Both the position numbers and the translations under genes were made by a program. The notes under the pieces are model-generated. The model made no database searches, had not been told where the DNA came from, and saw only the letters and a list, made by a program, of their open reading frames with translations. Of a stretch of 64,000 bases of DNA, positions 46,701 through 56,657 are shown piece after piece. The stretch comes from Antedon mediterranea (taxonomy: Eukaryota; Echinodermata; Crinoidea; Comatulida; Antedonidae), in the NCBI RefSeq assembly GCF_964355755.1, contig NC_092678.1, positions 5,180,922 through 5,244,921 of the forward strand, in the 5' to 3' direction. The first letter of the stretch is position 1. Every line of letters begins with the position of its first letter.

Positions 46701-48649
46701 ACCTTAATTCAGAACCAAGCTCTTCCAACACTTCAAATGAACTTGATAACGAGAAAGAAAAGCAATCTGATGTTCTTTTTGTTGGTCCCATTAATGTATC
46801 AGATCAGAAAGTTGCTAGAGATGTTGTTGCTTCAGAAGGTCAGATAAATGGACAACACAAGGAAATGGTGACAGTAGATGAAAACAGCCAAATGTCACCA
46901 AAGTCTGCATCAAAAGTTCAAGGTTTTAAGCTGGAGGTTGGTTCATGAGGAATCTAATAATGAATGGTTTGTTTTCACATCATTGACTAACAACACTAAC
47001 AGACATCGTATTTTACTTGTTCTATTAACTCTAACAATAATAGGGAGCTAATACAATTTGCGACAACCTACAAGGAAATACGTTATTATTTATTTTGCAA
47101 ATGCTCGGACATCAGGACATGCTTCATGGAGACTAGGCAACAACACAATAATAATGTACGGTAGTTCTTTGCAAATTGAAAGTTGCACTATTTTAATAAA
47201 TATTGCTTTTAATGACTTGTCTGCCATTATTTCTAACAGAACAACAAATATTTACACAAGGCAAATAACTTCTTCTTCATTCTTTAATAGGATGTCGATG
47301 TTCAGGGCTGGAAGAAAGTCAAAGAGGAGTCCGATAGTTTGGCTTGTTGCAGGACTGATGGTTTTGATGCAGTAGGCAAGCAAGTTGGAAGGCCGGTGAC
47401 GAAAATTTATGGTGATAATGAAGAAGCTTATGATAGTAAATCTGTAAAACTTAACCACCAGAAAGTACATGATGCTCCGATAACCACTGAACATGTTGAA
47501 GCTGAACAACAGATCAAGGAGTATATGACTACGACACTTCATGCGCAGACAAGAGATTTAATGTCTTTTGCAAATAATGCAGACATCATCGCACCTGCTG
47601 CAGACAATCATGTTGAGACAAGGGACTTGATAACTTTTGAAAATGTATCTACTGAAGCTGTGCCAGTCACTAATCTAAAAAGCATCATAGGTGACATGGA
47701 TGGAAGTTCTGTTGACCATCATCAGGTTTCTGTTGACCCTCTTTTAGTTTCTGTTGACCCTCTTTTGGTTCCATTAATTCAAATTCCTCAGTTAGATGAC
47801 CGATCTTCTGATGTCAGAATTTGCAGCGATACTTCAATTCAAAATTGGATTACCGATGATAAATCTGATGAAAGTTCCAGCAAAATTAATCTTTGTTCAA
47901 CTGATGATTCTGGTAGTATTTACCTTGGCAACAACAAAGAACCATCTGAAAGTTGTGTGAAGGAAGATTTAAAACTTCTTACCTACTTTACTTCCACACC
48001 GCTTTTTCCAAAATGTACAGAAAATTTGCTTGGATTTGATTCAGAAAACAATGTCAATGGAAGTGCAGTTGATGTAATTTGTGATTTAGACCAATCCTGT
48101 AATGCTTGCAGTTATGATTCTAGCTTACAGTTGTCTGACATCCAATATACCGATTCTTCTTCTTCCCAACAACAGATCGAAGAGATCTCAACCGCTGTTG
48201 GTGATCTCCAACTAAGTGTTGAGACATCTTGTAGCACCTCTGAAACTAACACCAGTAACAGCATAGAATGCTCGTTATTCCCTCCAAGTTCCTTTGTTTG
48301 TGGTGCTGTTTGGCCAAACTCTGACATGAGAAGATTGTCCGATAAGAATGATCACCTTTACATAGATGAACAAAATAACCAGTTATCAACGAATACACCT
48401 TTATTTGGTGGAAGAGAGGTTGAGGAGGCATGTTCAAGAAAACAATTCATTGAACTGATAAAAGAGGAAACAACAGTACCAATTGAAAACGATGATATGC
48501 CAGATTGGGAATGTTTGGTTACAGAAAGAGAAAACGTACCTAAAGATTTTTGCTTGCATGATGATGATGGGCCACCTCCGCTAATTGATCTGGAGTTAGA
48601 AGATGACGACGGCCCACCTCCTCTGCTCTGGGTGAATGATATATCTTGA
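32087..48649 (+). CDS. MOV10L1: MOV10L1-type RNA helicase of the piRNA pathway, with long C-terminal extension
   Basis: Twenty-one coding exons join in phase to 1902 residues (human 1211): 32087-32862, 33155-33295, 33485-33721, 34808-35017, 35641-35755, 38724-38822, 39116-39265, 39721-39812, 40177-40235, 40493-40758, 41542-41653, 41838-41947, 42179-42256, 42829-43050, 43337-43501, 44345-44521, 45094-45243, 45478-45585, 45713-45853, 45995-46936, 47291-48649. Residues 60-230 hold three cold-shock-like units ([27 protein letters not shown]). Superfamily 1 motifs: GPPGTGKT 750-757, DEAG 866-869, GDPMQLGP 894-901, NYRSH 951-955, [11 protein letters not shown] 1071-1081, [23 protein letters not shown] is diagnostic of MOV10L1. 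Vertebrate MOV10L1 and fly Armitage feed piRNA precursors to processing, chiefly in germ cells. After about 1165 the sequence is novel: five 21-residue repeats, then an acidic Ser/Asp-rich tail ending with two DDDGPPPL motifs. Confidence 0.93.
32904..33073. mobile_element. Tigger/pogo-like MITE, copy 1
   Basis: The ends CAGTCAACTCTCCCAGACTC and GGTATTGGGAGAGTTGAC are inverted copies, preceded by TA. The interior carries TCCGGAAATCCAGACATATT. A related copy is at 44755-44936. It lies in MOV10L1 intron 1. Confidence 0.7.
33722..34807. other. MOV10L1 intron 3
   Basis: AT-rich intron with two imperfect copies of a block (AATCAATATTGTAAAA and neighbouring CAACGTCTGTTTGTCAACTT / CAACATCTGTTTCTCAAATT) at about 33910-33960 and 34076-34122. 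No exon or named element is seen. Confidence 0.4.
35059..35186. mobile_element. MITE, family B (AAGCTTGGTTCCCAC ends), copy 1
   Basis: The left end AAAGCTTGATTCCCACTTCG and right end TACGTGGGAACCAAGCTTAA are inverted copies of about 17 bp. The centre has CACTTGTGATTGGCCAACTC, the family's most conserved part. Other copies are at 56071-56178, 57984-58290 and 62070-62236. Confidence 0.75.
35275..35596. mobile_element. MITE, family A, 322-bp copy
   Basis: The left end is AGCTCTGTCCACACTATCAA and the right end TTTGATAGTGTAGACAGAGG, flanked by TTA. The centre repeats TTTTGCTA motifs and includes CCATATTTGGGCACATCACA, as in the 89-bp copy at 6311. It lies in MOV10L1 intron 4, ending about 45 bp before exon 5. 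Confidence 0.8.
36119..37236. repeat. Duplicated block in MOV10L1 intron 5
   Basis: The sequence from GCGAGGAGGCTTCGCATTTT at 36119 to about 36419 recurs at 36881-37236. Within the second copy a 66-67 bp segment (GCTAGAGTACACCATCATAA onward) is itself tandemly repeated (36954-37020 and 37021-37087), and about 20 bp (around CAATCTCTCAGTCTGCCAGA) are missing. Shared text includes TTGAAGACAGGCCGATTTTC and ATTTGCGATGAATGGAACAT. No coding potential is evident. Confidence 0.85.
38356..38392. repeat. GC-rich hairpin in MOV10L1 intron 5
   Basis: CTAGATGGTACGC pairs with GCGTGCCATCTAG (13-bp stem with one G-T type mismatch) around the loop GAGCGAAGCGA. It contrasts with the AT-rich intron around it. 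It may be the end of an otherwise unrecognised mobile element. Confidence 0.6.
39470..39540 (-). mobile_element. LINE 3' end, same family as 989-1064
   Basis: On the minus strand it reads GGGCCCCTTAAAATCAGCTT, then GCTGACTGGGTCACCCTCGT, GAAATATGGTTGAATAAATA and a short ATAA tail. It is inserted in MOV10L1 intron 7 in the opposite orientation to the gene. Confidence 0.6.
40776..41408. mobile_element. MITE, family A, with internal 82-bp tandem array
   Basis: The ends (AGCTCTGTATTCACTATCAA; TTTGATAGTGTAGACAGAGC) match family A. Between them, about six copies of an 82-bp unit run from roughly 40840 to 41390, carrying GGTAATGATATGTCCAAATA, GACATCATCATGTCCATATA and TTGTTGTCACATAAAGTTGT. Some units lack short pieces (ATATGG becoming ATGG; GATATGACATC becoming GACATC). 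It lies in MOV10L1 intron 10 just after the donor at 40759. Confidence 0.88.
42075..42150. mobile_element. MITE, family A, one end only
   Basis: It has the family A right end (ATAAAGTTTGATAGTGTAGA, then CAGAGCTTTA) and the sub-terminal GATATGTCATTATGTCCATA, but no matching left end. It is probably truncated. It lies about 28 bp upstream of MOV10L1 exon 13. Confidence 0.65.
42700..42780 (+). mobile_element. Possible LINE 3' end with AAAT tail
   Basis: ACTATGCCAGAATTGGCTGG, then TCTTGTAAACAAGAGTTTGG and TTAAATAAATAAATACAAA. The inverted CTTGTAAACAAG and the short-tandem tail resemble retroposon 3' ends. There is no second copy in this window. Confidence 0.4.
43741..43774. repeat. Poly(T) tract of about 32 nt in MOV10L1 intron 15
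   Basis: A long T run lies directly upstream of the LINE fragment at 43792-44070. It could mark a poly(A) tail of an inserted element in reverse orientation, or be independent. Confidence 0.7.
43792..44220 (+). mobile_element. Degenerate LINE fragment (RT C-terminus and 3' region)
   Basis: The open stretch 43792-44070 includes [20 protein letters not shown], typical of the end of CR1/jockey-like reverse transcriptases (usually RSFS-AAP-LWN-LP). The following sequence (GGTACTGGGTTTGGTCTACT, AGCGTTCCTGCTCCCAACTA, CCATTCATAGAAGC) recurs in reverse orientation at about 51480-51600, so it is probably the shared 3' region of this LINE. It lies in MOV10L1 intron 15. Confidence 0.6.
44546..44738. 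mobile_element. MITE, family A, 193-bp copy
   Basis: The ends AGCTCTGTCTACACTATCAA and TTTGATAGTATAGACAGAGC are present. Inside, CATATCACTACTATATTTGA is repeated three times. It begins 25 bp after the MOV10L1 donor at 44522 and is followed 16 bp later by the Tigger-like MITE at 44755. Confidence 0.82.
44755..44936. mobile_element. Tigger/pogo-like MITE, copy 2
   Basis: The ends CAGTCAAATCCCCCAATACC and GGTATTGTGAGAGTTGACTG are inverted copies of about 24 bp, flanked by TA at 44753-44754 and 44937-44938. TA target duplication with CAGT-type ends is typical of pogo/Tigger elements. It is about 180 bp with no transposase. Confidence 0.78.
46128..46440 (+). repeat. 63-bp coding tandem repeat in MOV10L1 exon 20
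   Basis: Five in-frame units encode QPEESV-x-K-x-E-x-x-EKSDG-x-L-x-x (21 residues). Units 2-5 are nearly identical ([12 protein letters not shown]); unit 1 has diverged ([12 protein letters not shown]). They occupy about residues 1181-1285, just after the helicase core. Confidence 0.93.
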
Positions 48650-49480
48650 ATAATGAGACGCCCATCTCTCATGAGTCTCGTTCTATATGTGTGATAAAGA
48701 TTAAACATTACACAGTGATGCAATCCCTAAAATGTTTGTTTATGTGGTGTTGTCCTTTTGGAAGTTTAAAAAAAGTTTGAAAGAATTTATTTTAAAAAAT
48801 ATTTTCAGTTTCAGTTTCTTACTGGCAGTTGGTCAGTTGGTTTATCTATAAAAATAATACAGTATTTTCTATTTTTTGTTCAAGAACTATGAGTTGGTTC
48901 ATTTGTTGAAGTAGTTTCCAAAGCTTAATGTATCCTGTAAAACTTACTTGATGTCACCTGCATGTTTTAGACACATTAAAAAAAAGAACTTATAAATGGA
49001 GTATTGGACAAACAATTTTAATACTGTATGTACGTGTGTGCTAAAAATGAATGAAAAAAAAAATCACTTTAGTATTTTTCAATTTCCAAAAAAAGATATT
49101 AAGCAATGTATTTGTTCTGTTTACCTTGAATGTGTTCGCCATGTATAGCAAAAGTTTAATAAAATAGTTATATTGTTTTCAATCATTGTTTAAACTGAGT
49201 CCTAAAAATGTTGCTAATGTTGACACAATTTTCACGGAAAGCATGTTTTAGAAACAATTAAAAAAGTGGTTACATTTAAAAACACTCTAAAAACAGTATA
49301 ATAACAACAAAAAACAGCATAACATTTAATAAAGATTCCCCCAGATAAGAGAGGGCGTTTTCAAATGTTTTAGTTTAGCGCCCTCTCTGGTTTGGCGCTG
49401 TTATTGTGATGCGACGTTTTTTTCCCACGTGTTGACGCTGCTGCTGTGTTGTTCACACTGTTTTTGCGCACTACACAAAA
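48650..49480. other. MOV10L1 3' region and HSD17B8 upstream region
   Basis: There are 831 bp between same-strand genes. A poly(A) signal AATAAA is near 49159. A GC-richer stretch at 49350-49440 with CACGTG at about 49427 precedes HSD17B8 and may be its promoter. No other feature is seen. Confidence 0.45.
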
Positions 49481-52101
49481 ATGGCCGTTAGTCAACAACT
49501 TGCCGGTAGATTGGCCCTTGTTACTGGTAAGCAACAATGCATTAGTTAGTTAGTTAACAATGAAGGATCATGAAAAACATTTGCACATTATTATAATAAT
49601 ATAAAAAGGAAGGTAAGGCTAGGCTAAAATAAAAATGCTCCAGGCCAGCAGCAGGCCTGGTGGTGGTCACGCGAGGTTTCCTAGCTCTATGCCTAGGCCC
49701 TAGGCCTAGTTAGTATGCTACTAGGCAGGCTAACACCAGGGTAGGCCCCTCCCTAGCTAGCTACCACCAGTATTGTAGGTTAGATAGTAGATCGTTAGCT
49801 CTCGCTTAGCATACACTTTGGTCTAACTAAATTGTACAACAATTAATTATTTATTAAGATTGTAATAAATTAAATTACAAATTCAATACTAATAATACTT
49901 AATAGCCTATAGGGCCTATTTATTAGTATTTCGCATTTTATTTTTTTTTTGGTCGTGATAAAATCAACTTCCAGTGACGTGTTCTGTATGGACCACTGGT
50001 TGCTACAATAAACAATTGCAATTGCTAAATTTATTCTCATTTGCTTTGCAGGTGGTGGTAGAGGAATAGGCAAATCAATTTGTGAACTATTTGCCAGAAA
50101 TGGGGCAAGCGTTGTAGTGGCAGACATCAGTATTGATAACGCTTCAAGTGTAGCCAATAACCTGGCAACAGATTCAGGAAAAGACATCAAGCATCACAGT
50201 TACAAAGTAGATGTTGGTGATGCAAATTCTGTAAAACAAATGGTGAAAGAGGCTAGAGAATTATACAGCCGTGCACCTTGTATTGCAGTTAACTCAGCTG
50301 GAATCACCAAGGATGGCTTTATGGTGGCTATGGAGGAGTCTAGCTTTGATGATGTCATAAGGGTAAACCTAAAGGTATGATGGGCCAACTATAATTTCAT
50401 AAAGTGAAAACATCAATGAGATAGTTAAGGTTTGAAATAAAAGAAAACAGGGTGGTTGTATATTTATGATATGGAAACTACAAGTTTATTTTGTTTTAAA
50501 TGTCTCAATTGTTCTATGGCGCCTGTAGATAGAAGTAGAGGCCTATGGTTCTATGGCTGTGTTCGCACGTAAAATCAGTTACACTTTACATGTGTAATCA
50601 GTGATCGTTCGGACGATGAACAATTTACACGTGTAAACTAACAACAACAAAAAACCCCATCTCTTTACATTATTAGGGTGGAATTTCTCTTTATCTTGCA
50701 GTTAATCCGCTTGTGGTTTAAGGTGTAAATCCACCTCATAAGGTGGATTTTTGAAACAGCAAGTTTATCTCAAAATGTACACCACACGCGACCATTACAC
50801 TGTAAATTTGTTCCGTCCGAACGGGCTCTATGTCACATGTAGCCTAAAGTACTATAATACCTATAGTAGGAAACTCGTAACTACTGTATCATAGTATATA
50901 ATTTATTATACTTGCTTTTTTTCAGGGCACGTATCTTGTAACCCAAGCAATCAGCTACGCAATGTTAGATGACGGCATTCAGAACGGATCAATAATAAAC
51001 CTTGGCAGTATCGCAGGGAAGGTTGGCAATATAGGACAGTGTAATTACGCCGCATCAAAGGCCGGAGTTGAAGGACTTACAAAAACAGCGGCCAAGGAAC
51101 TTGCAATGTAATACTTTATCCCTTCACTAATAAAATAAATTTCTAATTTTTTCTTTAAAATAATACTTATATTACTAGTTATACTATAATACTAGTATTT
51201 TTATTATTATTATTATTTCGGTATTATTTTTATATTTTCATCTCTGCAGGCATGGAATTCGTTGTAATACAGTTCTACCTGGGTTTATACGTACACCAAT
51301 GACGGAAACCGTACCAGAAAAAGTGATATCAATGGTCAGCATCATCTCTATGTATTCATATATTTAGGCTATAAACTGTGTAAAAAAAACTCCACAAATG
51401 TATTACGTTTAACAGTTGAATTTAAGGTGCATGGACCACCTAGTACACAGCTCACAATATTCAATTAACTATTAAAGCAAGGTCTTGAGGCCATTCTATT
51501 GTCACCACTAACTAAATAGGCTTTTTTCATGAGTGCTTCTATGAATTTGGTTTATGAGTAGGAACGCTATTAGGCCAAACCCAGCACTGGTTTCATTTTT
51601 CAGATTCAGTCAGTATGTCTTTCTGCTACACCGTATACAGTATATACGTATAACACTTGTACTTTGTTTTAACAGATGAAAAAGTTGATACCAGCTGGTC
51701 GAGCGGGAGAACCCGAAGAGGTTGCGGAGGCCTGCCTCTTCTTAGCATCAAACCAGAGTAGTTATATTACAGGCACAACTATTGAAGTAACAGGTCAGTA
51801 TTGATACTATAACCAAATATGCAAGGGAGCAGATATACAGTATTGTGTGTGCATGTACCTTCATAAGGTTTATCGCAAATAGCTTGCACAATGCATGATG
51901 GGAAGGGTTTGGGAGCAAACGTCACGACGCGTACGTGCAAACAACAAATCACGTACGTACGCGTTGTGACGTTTGCTCCCAAATCCTTCCCATCATGCAT
52001 TGTGCAAGCTATTTGCGATAAACCTTATTGTACCTCTCTAATATAATAAGCTTTGTTTGTAACATTTACTTGCTATTTTCACAGGAGGCCTATTTGCATG
52101 A
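49481..52101 (+). CDS. HSD17B8: HSD17B8-like short-chain dehydrogenase/reductase
   Basis: Six exons (49481-49526, 50052-50374, 50926-51107, 51250-51334, 51676-51793, 52085-52101) join in phase to 256 residues (human 261). Classical SDR features are the cofactor loop TGGGRGIG at 15-22, NSAG, the catalytic triad residues Ser151 (NLGSIAG), Tyr164 and Lys168 (YAASK), and [43 protein letters not shown] and the end [14 protein letters not shown] match human HSD17B8 closely. That enzyme oxidises estradiol and, with CBR4, forms the mitochondrial 3-ketoacyl-ACP reductase of type II fatty-acid synthesis, where HSD17B8 is the NAD-dependent subunit. The last coding exon is only 17 nt. Intron 5 contains a long inverted repeat. 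Confidence 0.93.
51455..51610 (-). repeat. Reverse copy of the 44085-44220 repeat in HSD17B8 intron 4
   Basis: On the minus strand it reads AAACCAGTGCTGGGTTTGGC, then TAATAGCGTTCCTACTCATA and AATTCATAGAAGCACTCATG, matching the 3' region of the LINE fragment at 43792-44220. It is divergent and has no coding potential. Confidence 0.55.
51863..52028. repeat. Long inverted repeat (76-bp arms) in HSD17B8 intron 5
   Basis: The left arm begins ATAAGGTTTATCGCAAATAG and continues CTTGCACAATGCATGATGGG; the right arm is its complement, ending CTATTTGCGATAAACCTTAT. The arms of about 76 bp differ at only two or three positions (for example GGGTTTGG against the complement of AAATCC). The loop is about 14 nt (around CAAACAACAAATCA). 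The inner stem contains CGTACGT. It is either a foldback/MITE element or a source of a long hairpin RNA. Confidence 0.92.
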
Positions 52102-53321
52102 GGATTAGAAAAATGAAGAACAGAATACGTCTAATGGAATAACAAAATGATCCTACAAAGTGGAGTGAACAGAAAGTGACACGGACAAATATATATTTAA
52201 TAATATTATTCCGATCGGAAAAATATTTTATCATTCTTATCTGAAATATATATCATCTAAAATAAATTATTTTTAATGAAAGAAATTTGTATAATATACA
52301 TATTTTTTGGTCTATAAAATGGTTTCATTCATAATTAATTGTTGTTATTAATATTTAAATTATACTTTGTTCATTTTAAGATTGTATTCTATGATATTTT
52401 GTTCCTCCTCTGTGTTCTGTCAAATGGCCACCTGTTTTATCGATATTCAATTTCTTTCCACAAAGTTCACATTCATAAGCTTTTGTCCATGTGTATTATA
52501 TCATATGTGTATTATCATATGTGTATTTAGTTTGTAATTAAAATAAAACTGAAGTTATTTGCACACTCATGTCATTCAATTCATATCGTTTCTTTTTAGT
52601 GTGCATCACTATCATATGAGATTAGATACTTTTTTCAAATCTCTTTATCACAAAATTCACATTAAATAAGTAATTTAGATACCCAATACGTATAAAGTTG
52701 ATCCCACAATACTCAGAAACGAATGCTGCCTCTCCTGAATGCACTCTCAATCCGTTTTACTTAAACAAAATCCAATCTGTAGTTTTTAAATTATTTTTAA
52801 AGAGAAAATAGTATTCATAGCTGTATTTATTTTATGTCGAAACTGGCGTCCCATATTATTTGAAAGTGCGCCCCCAAGTTACAAAGATGAAAGGGGAATT
52901 TCCCTTTCACCCTCGTGTGACGACGAAGTAAACAATCGGTAAGATTAATTTATTGTAATTTGTCAATAATACCATAATTTAAGTACAGTCAATTATGAAC
53001 AACTTCTTTGCCACAATATCCGCGTATTATTGTTTGATACTCCTTCTCGTTAAACTAGGCTCTACTGCAGCGAGCCGAAATAACATTCAGTTTCTAGAGG
53101 CTAGGCCCTCAAAAGTCAATAATAGGAATATAGACCTGGCACGATGATGCATGTGTGCCTGGCTATTTACGGTTTTGATACTACAGCAGGCCTAAATTTG
53201 GCAGACACTGTCGTAATGTGTGTGTTTCAGCAGCCTACACAAAGGTATGCTACAGTAAGACTTTGCATATTCGGACATAACATAAGCATAAGATTTTATA
53301 GAATTCACTTTTAAAATGTAG
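52102..53321. other. HSD17B8 3' region and UXT 5' region
   Basis: AATAAA signals for HSD17B8 lie near 52259 and 52541. A likely noncoding first exon of UXT ends at 52938 in a consensus donor (CAATCG followed by GTAAGATT), with the acceptor AATGTAG at 53321. A short hairpin-prone GGGGAATTTCCC, which also matches an NF-kappaB-type site, is at 52894-52905. Confidence 0.5.
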
Positions 53322-53330
53322 GAATAATCA

Positions 53331-55026
53331 ATGATGGCAGATGAGGGCGATGCGTCGTCAGCAATGCCAGCAGTGTCACAGAAAGTTTTTGAGTACGAAC
53401 ACTTTGTGAATGAAGTGTTGAGGAAAGATCTACAGTAAGTAACTGTAATAATGGATTGGTTGACATTTTGGAATTTGGGAGAGGCGATAGATAGTTTTTT
53501 TTAGGTTTACGACGATGTTGAAAACATGTAGACTTTATTGCATTTTTAACATTTGTATTTTAAATGTGTGAAATATCATTATGCTTCTACCTCGAGCGGT
53601 TTTTGAAATAAATAAATATAGATTCTTAACTTATTCAAGAATTATGTTCTATGTAATTATTAAATCGTTTTTCAACAATTCACAGAAAAGTATTGGAAAA
53701 TAGGGAAGGCCTGTTTACTCAAGTAGCCCAGTATCTACAACTGAAGACGGTCATTGAAAAAATCAAGGTAAATTCAAACCAAAAAGAAGCTGCAAGTTGT
53801 ACATTTTATATCGGTACTAAAAGGAGGTATTTTAACAACAATTCAGTCCTTATTCTGTTTTTTTTCAGGACAATGTGTCTGATTCTGACTTAAAAACCCA
53901 GGTGGATTTAGGATGCAATTTTTATGTTCAAGCTAAAGTGTAAGTTTTTTTTCTGTGTCAATTATTATTTTTGTACAATTTTCATGTTCAATATTGGGCT
54001 AAAACTGTACCCTTACACTCAACGCACCAGCCACTCTATAGACCTAATAATATAGAATGTTATGAAATGGAATGTGCATTGTACGCCATACTATTTCTCC
54101 TAACCTCTGTATCTACAGTTCCATGATACAGCACCACATGTTTATCTTATGTGATGCTGTATCACGGAATTTGCCTATGGTACTAAATAATGCTATCATA
54201 GTATACACTGTGTAATGTGTATATTGTTAACTACAGACCTGATGCTTCAAAGATCTTTGTTAATGTTGGGTTTGGATTCTTTGTGGAGTTCACTCATCAA
54301 GAAGCATTGACATTTATTGAGGAAAAAGTTAACCAACTTAACAAGTAAGCCAATATTGAGTAATCACCATCAGTAGGCCTACCATAACCCTGGGTATATT
54401 CTAGAAGGTTCCTGGATATGTTATAGAAGGTCCCTGGATATGTTATAGAAGGTCCCTGGATATGTTATAGAAGGTTCCTGGATATGTTATAGAAGGTTCC
54501 TGGATATATTATAGAAGGTCCCTGGATATGTTATAGAAGGTCCCTGGATATGTTATAGAAGGTCCCTGGATATGTTATAGAAGGTCCCTTGATATAATTA
54601 TTATAGAAGTTTCCTGAATATACCATATAAGCCCCTGGATATACTGTACCATATAAGCTCCCAGAAAAAGAAGTCCCCTCGATATACACCGCAGAAGGCA
54701 ACTCGATATAATAATAATAATAACCACTACATATATTAAAACGGTGTGTTAGATATTTCAAACGAGGCCTTCTTATATCGAAACTAACCTACAGTTTGAA
54801 AGAAAAAATGTAAAAAAGTTTCTCGCATCCTATTCTCGTAGTAGATAGATACAAACACGTTGTAGTGCAATATCTGCACAAGGTAATTTTTCTCTTCAGA
54901 ACATGTGACCAACTCACCAAAGACTCTGCGAAAATTAAAGCTAATATAAAACTGGTGTATGAAGCATTAAAGGAACTGCAACACATCACTGACAGAAAAG
55001 ATGCCGAAAGAACTGTTGTGTTTTGA
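53331..55026 (+). CDS. UXT: UXT, prefoldin-like (alpha-class) protein
   Basis: Five coding exons (53331-53434, 53686-53767, 53869-53939, 54237-54344, 54900-55026) join in phase to 163 residues (human 157). Matches to human UXT include FVNEVLRKDLQKVLENRE (human FISDVLQRDLRKVLDHRD), QVAQYLQLKTVIEKIK, QVDLGCNFYVQAKVPDASKI and GFGFFVEFTHQEALTFIEEK. The fold is two long coiled-coil helices around a beta hairpin. In mammals UXT is part of the URI/prefoldin-like (R2TP-associated) complex and acts as a transcription cofactor. The start is the first of two adjacent ATG codons, just after an acceptor at 53321. Intron 4 carries a 22-bp minisatellite. Confidence 0.93.
54400..54605. repeat. 22-bp minisatellite in UXT intron 4
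   Basis: About nine units of TAGAAGGTCCCTGGATATGT followed by TA, with TTCC/TCCC variation. Decayed relatives continue to about 54700 (CCATATAAGCCCCTGGATAT). Confidence 0.93.
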
Positions 55027-56657
55027 ATACAGTCACTTTAAAATGTCCGAAATCAAAAAATAATTTATGTATTAAAATGTATGGTGACATGCATAAGGAA
55101 GTATTAGCATCTTAACTTTCAATGAAGATAAGAGGAAATAGACTGGGTCTTTGGACTCTTTTATCAATCCATCTTGGGCTTGGTTTTATTTATTTATTTA
55201 TTTATTTGTCCATTTCTTTTATTGGTTCAACTGAGTTTCGATTGACATAACTTGGAGGTGTAATCTTGTTGGCATTTATCAATCATTTGTTAGACTTGTT
55301 TGTTCAAGATAGGCTCTGACCTGAGTGGGGATAATGATAGGTCTATATATAGTCATACCGTATGCGATAGTAGAGTCGGTGAATCTTACTAAACAGTTCT
55401 CCGTTTACGAAAACTTATGCTTTACTTTTATGCAATGACTGACTACGACAATTATTTAAGTGACGTAAGCGCGCCGTAAATAATTTGACAAATCACGACG
55501 CGATAAATCATACAAACTCTCGCTTGTGATTGATCAACTCGCTTGCGTTGTGTCACGTAGTACAATAAGAAGAATAAGAACATGTCCGTAAATGGAACAA
55601 TTAACAATATTCATGCATTTAAAAATCCGCAAATCAAAATTTTTACAAAATTCAAAAAAATTCAAAAACTTTTATTGTCCAATATTCATAAAAAAATAAA
55701 AATTTGATGTTTGACATACTACTAAACACAATGAGCAGTTGAGATCCGTCGCTTGTGATTGGTCAAATTACTTTCTGTGCGTCACAGAGAGTGGGAACTA
55801 TTATAATTATAGATTATGATTAACATTGTTGCGAAATGTAATCATGATGATTTCTATGTAAGTAAATAACGGCTCCATGTCATGTCAATATAGCATTTGT
55901 AGACTGGCGACAATAAAGTTTGTAAGCCTAACAAAAGATAAAAACACATTAGGCCTGGCAACCGAAAGTTATTACGTGATTCAATATTGACAAATCATAT
56001 TTTTGAAGTTTTTGAAACTGATATTGCCCAAGAGAATACTGAAGTTTACTAACGAAAGTGTCGAAAATTAAGCTTGGTTCCCACTAAGACTTTGACCTAT
56101 CCCACGCGCCCTGATTGGCCAAATGTCTTGCGTTGCTCTAACATCCTTGCGTTTCGTCCTAGTGGGAACCGAGCTTAAGCGATTTATTACAAATACTGTA
56201 CTCAATATTTGTTGTTCTTATTGTACATTTAGATCCTAAAACCCGTGTCAAACATGACTACTATCTTAAAGATAGAATATTTAGCACTTATATCTGATAT
56301 TTTTTACTAGGCCTATATCTGTTTGGGTGTGTTTGGACCAATCAATTCTATCGCCGCCTACACATCTGGCATTATCAGCCTGTTGGCGCAAAGTCCATGT
56401 TAAATTACAATTATAATGACGTACCATCAACATTCTTGTATCTAAGTGATTCTGTTTTATATATACACATGTTTCTTGTGACTGATTTAGTTCGGTGGTG
56501 TTTGTCATTGTGTAATCATTTACTTGAGATCTTAAGAAATTCTGCTTTTGTTAATTCTAAAGTTGTTACTGGTTTGATTGATATCTGACTTTAGCATTAA
56601 CTTTCTAAAAAAGATCTCATAAATATTTGTTGAGATTTTATTCTACGTATTTCTAAA
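55027..56657. other. UXT-CLCA intergenic region
   Basis: It holds the UXT 3' region (candidate AATAAA near 55910), two partial family B fragments (55490-55565 with TCGCTTGTGATTGATCAACT, and 55740-55800 with CGCTTGTGATTGGTCAAATT), and a family B MITE at 56071-56178. No gene is recognised. The CLCA promoter presumably lies in the last several hundred bases. Confidence 0.45.
56071..56178. mobile_element. MITE, family B, 108-bp copy
   Basis: The ends AAGCTTGGTTCCCACTAAGA and CTAGTGGGAACCGAGCTTAA are inverted copies. The interior reads GCCCTGATTGGCCAAATGTC, then TTGCGTTGC. Confidence 0.82.

Noticed and set aside
50540-50835. Possible MITE in HSD17B8 intron 2 (GTGTTCGCACG at left, CGTCCGAACGGGCT at right, internal TTACACTTTACATGTGTAA)
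   Set aside because: The two ends do not form a convincing inverted repeat and no target duplication is visible; left unannotated.
24611-54605. Regularly spaced repeats at 24611-24778 and 54400-54605 as CRISPR-like arrays
   Set aside because: Units are directly abutting without unique spacers and sit in introns of an animal genome; they are minisatellites.
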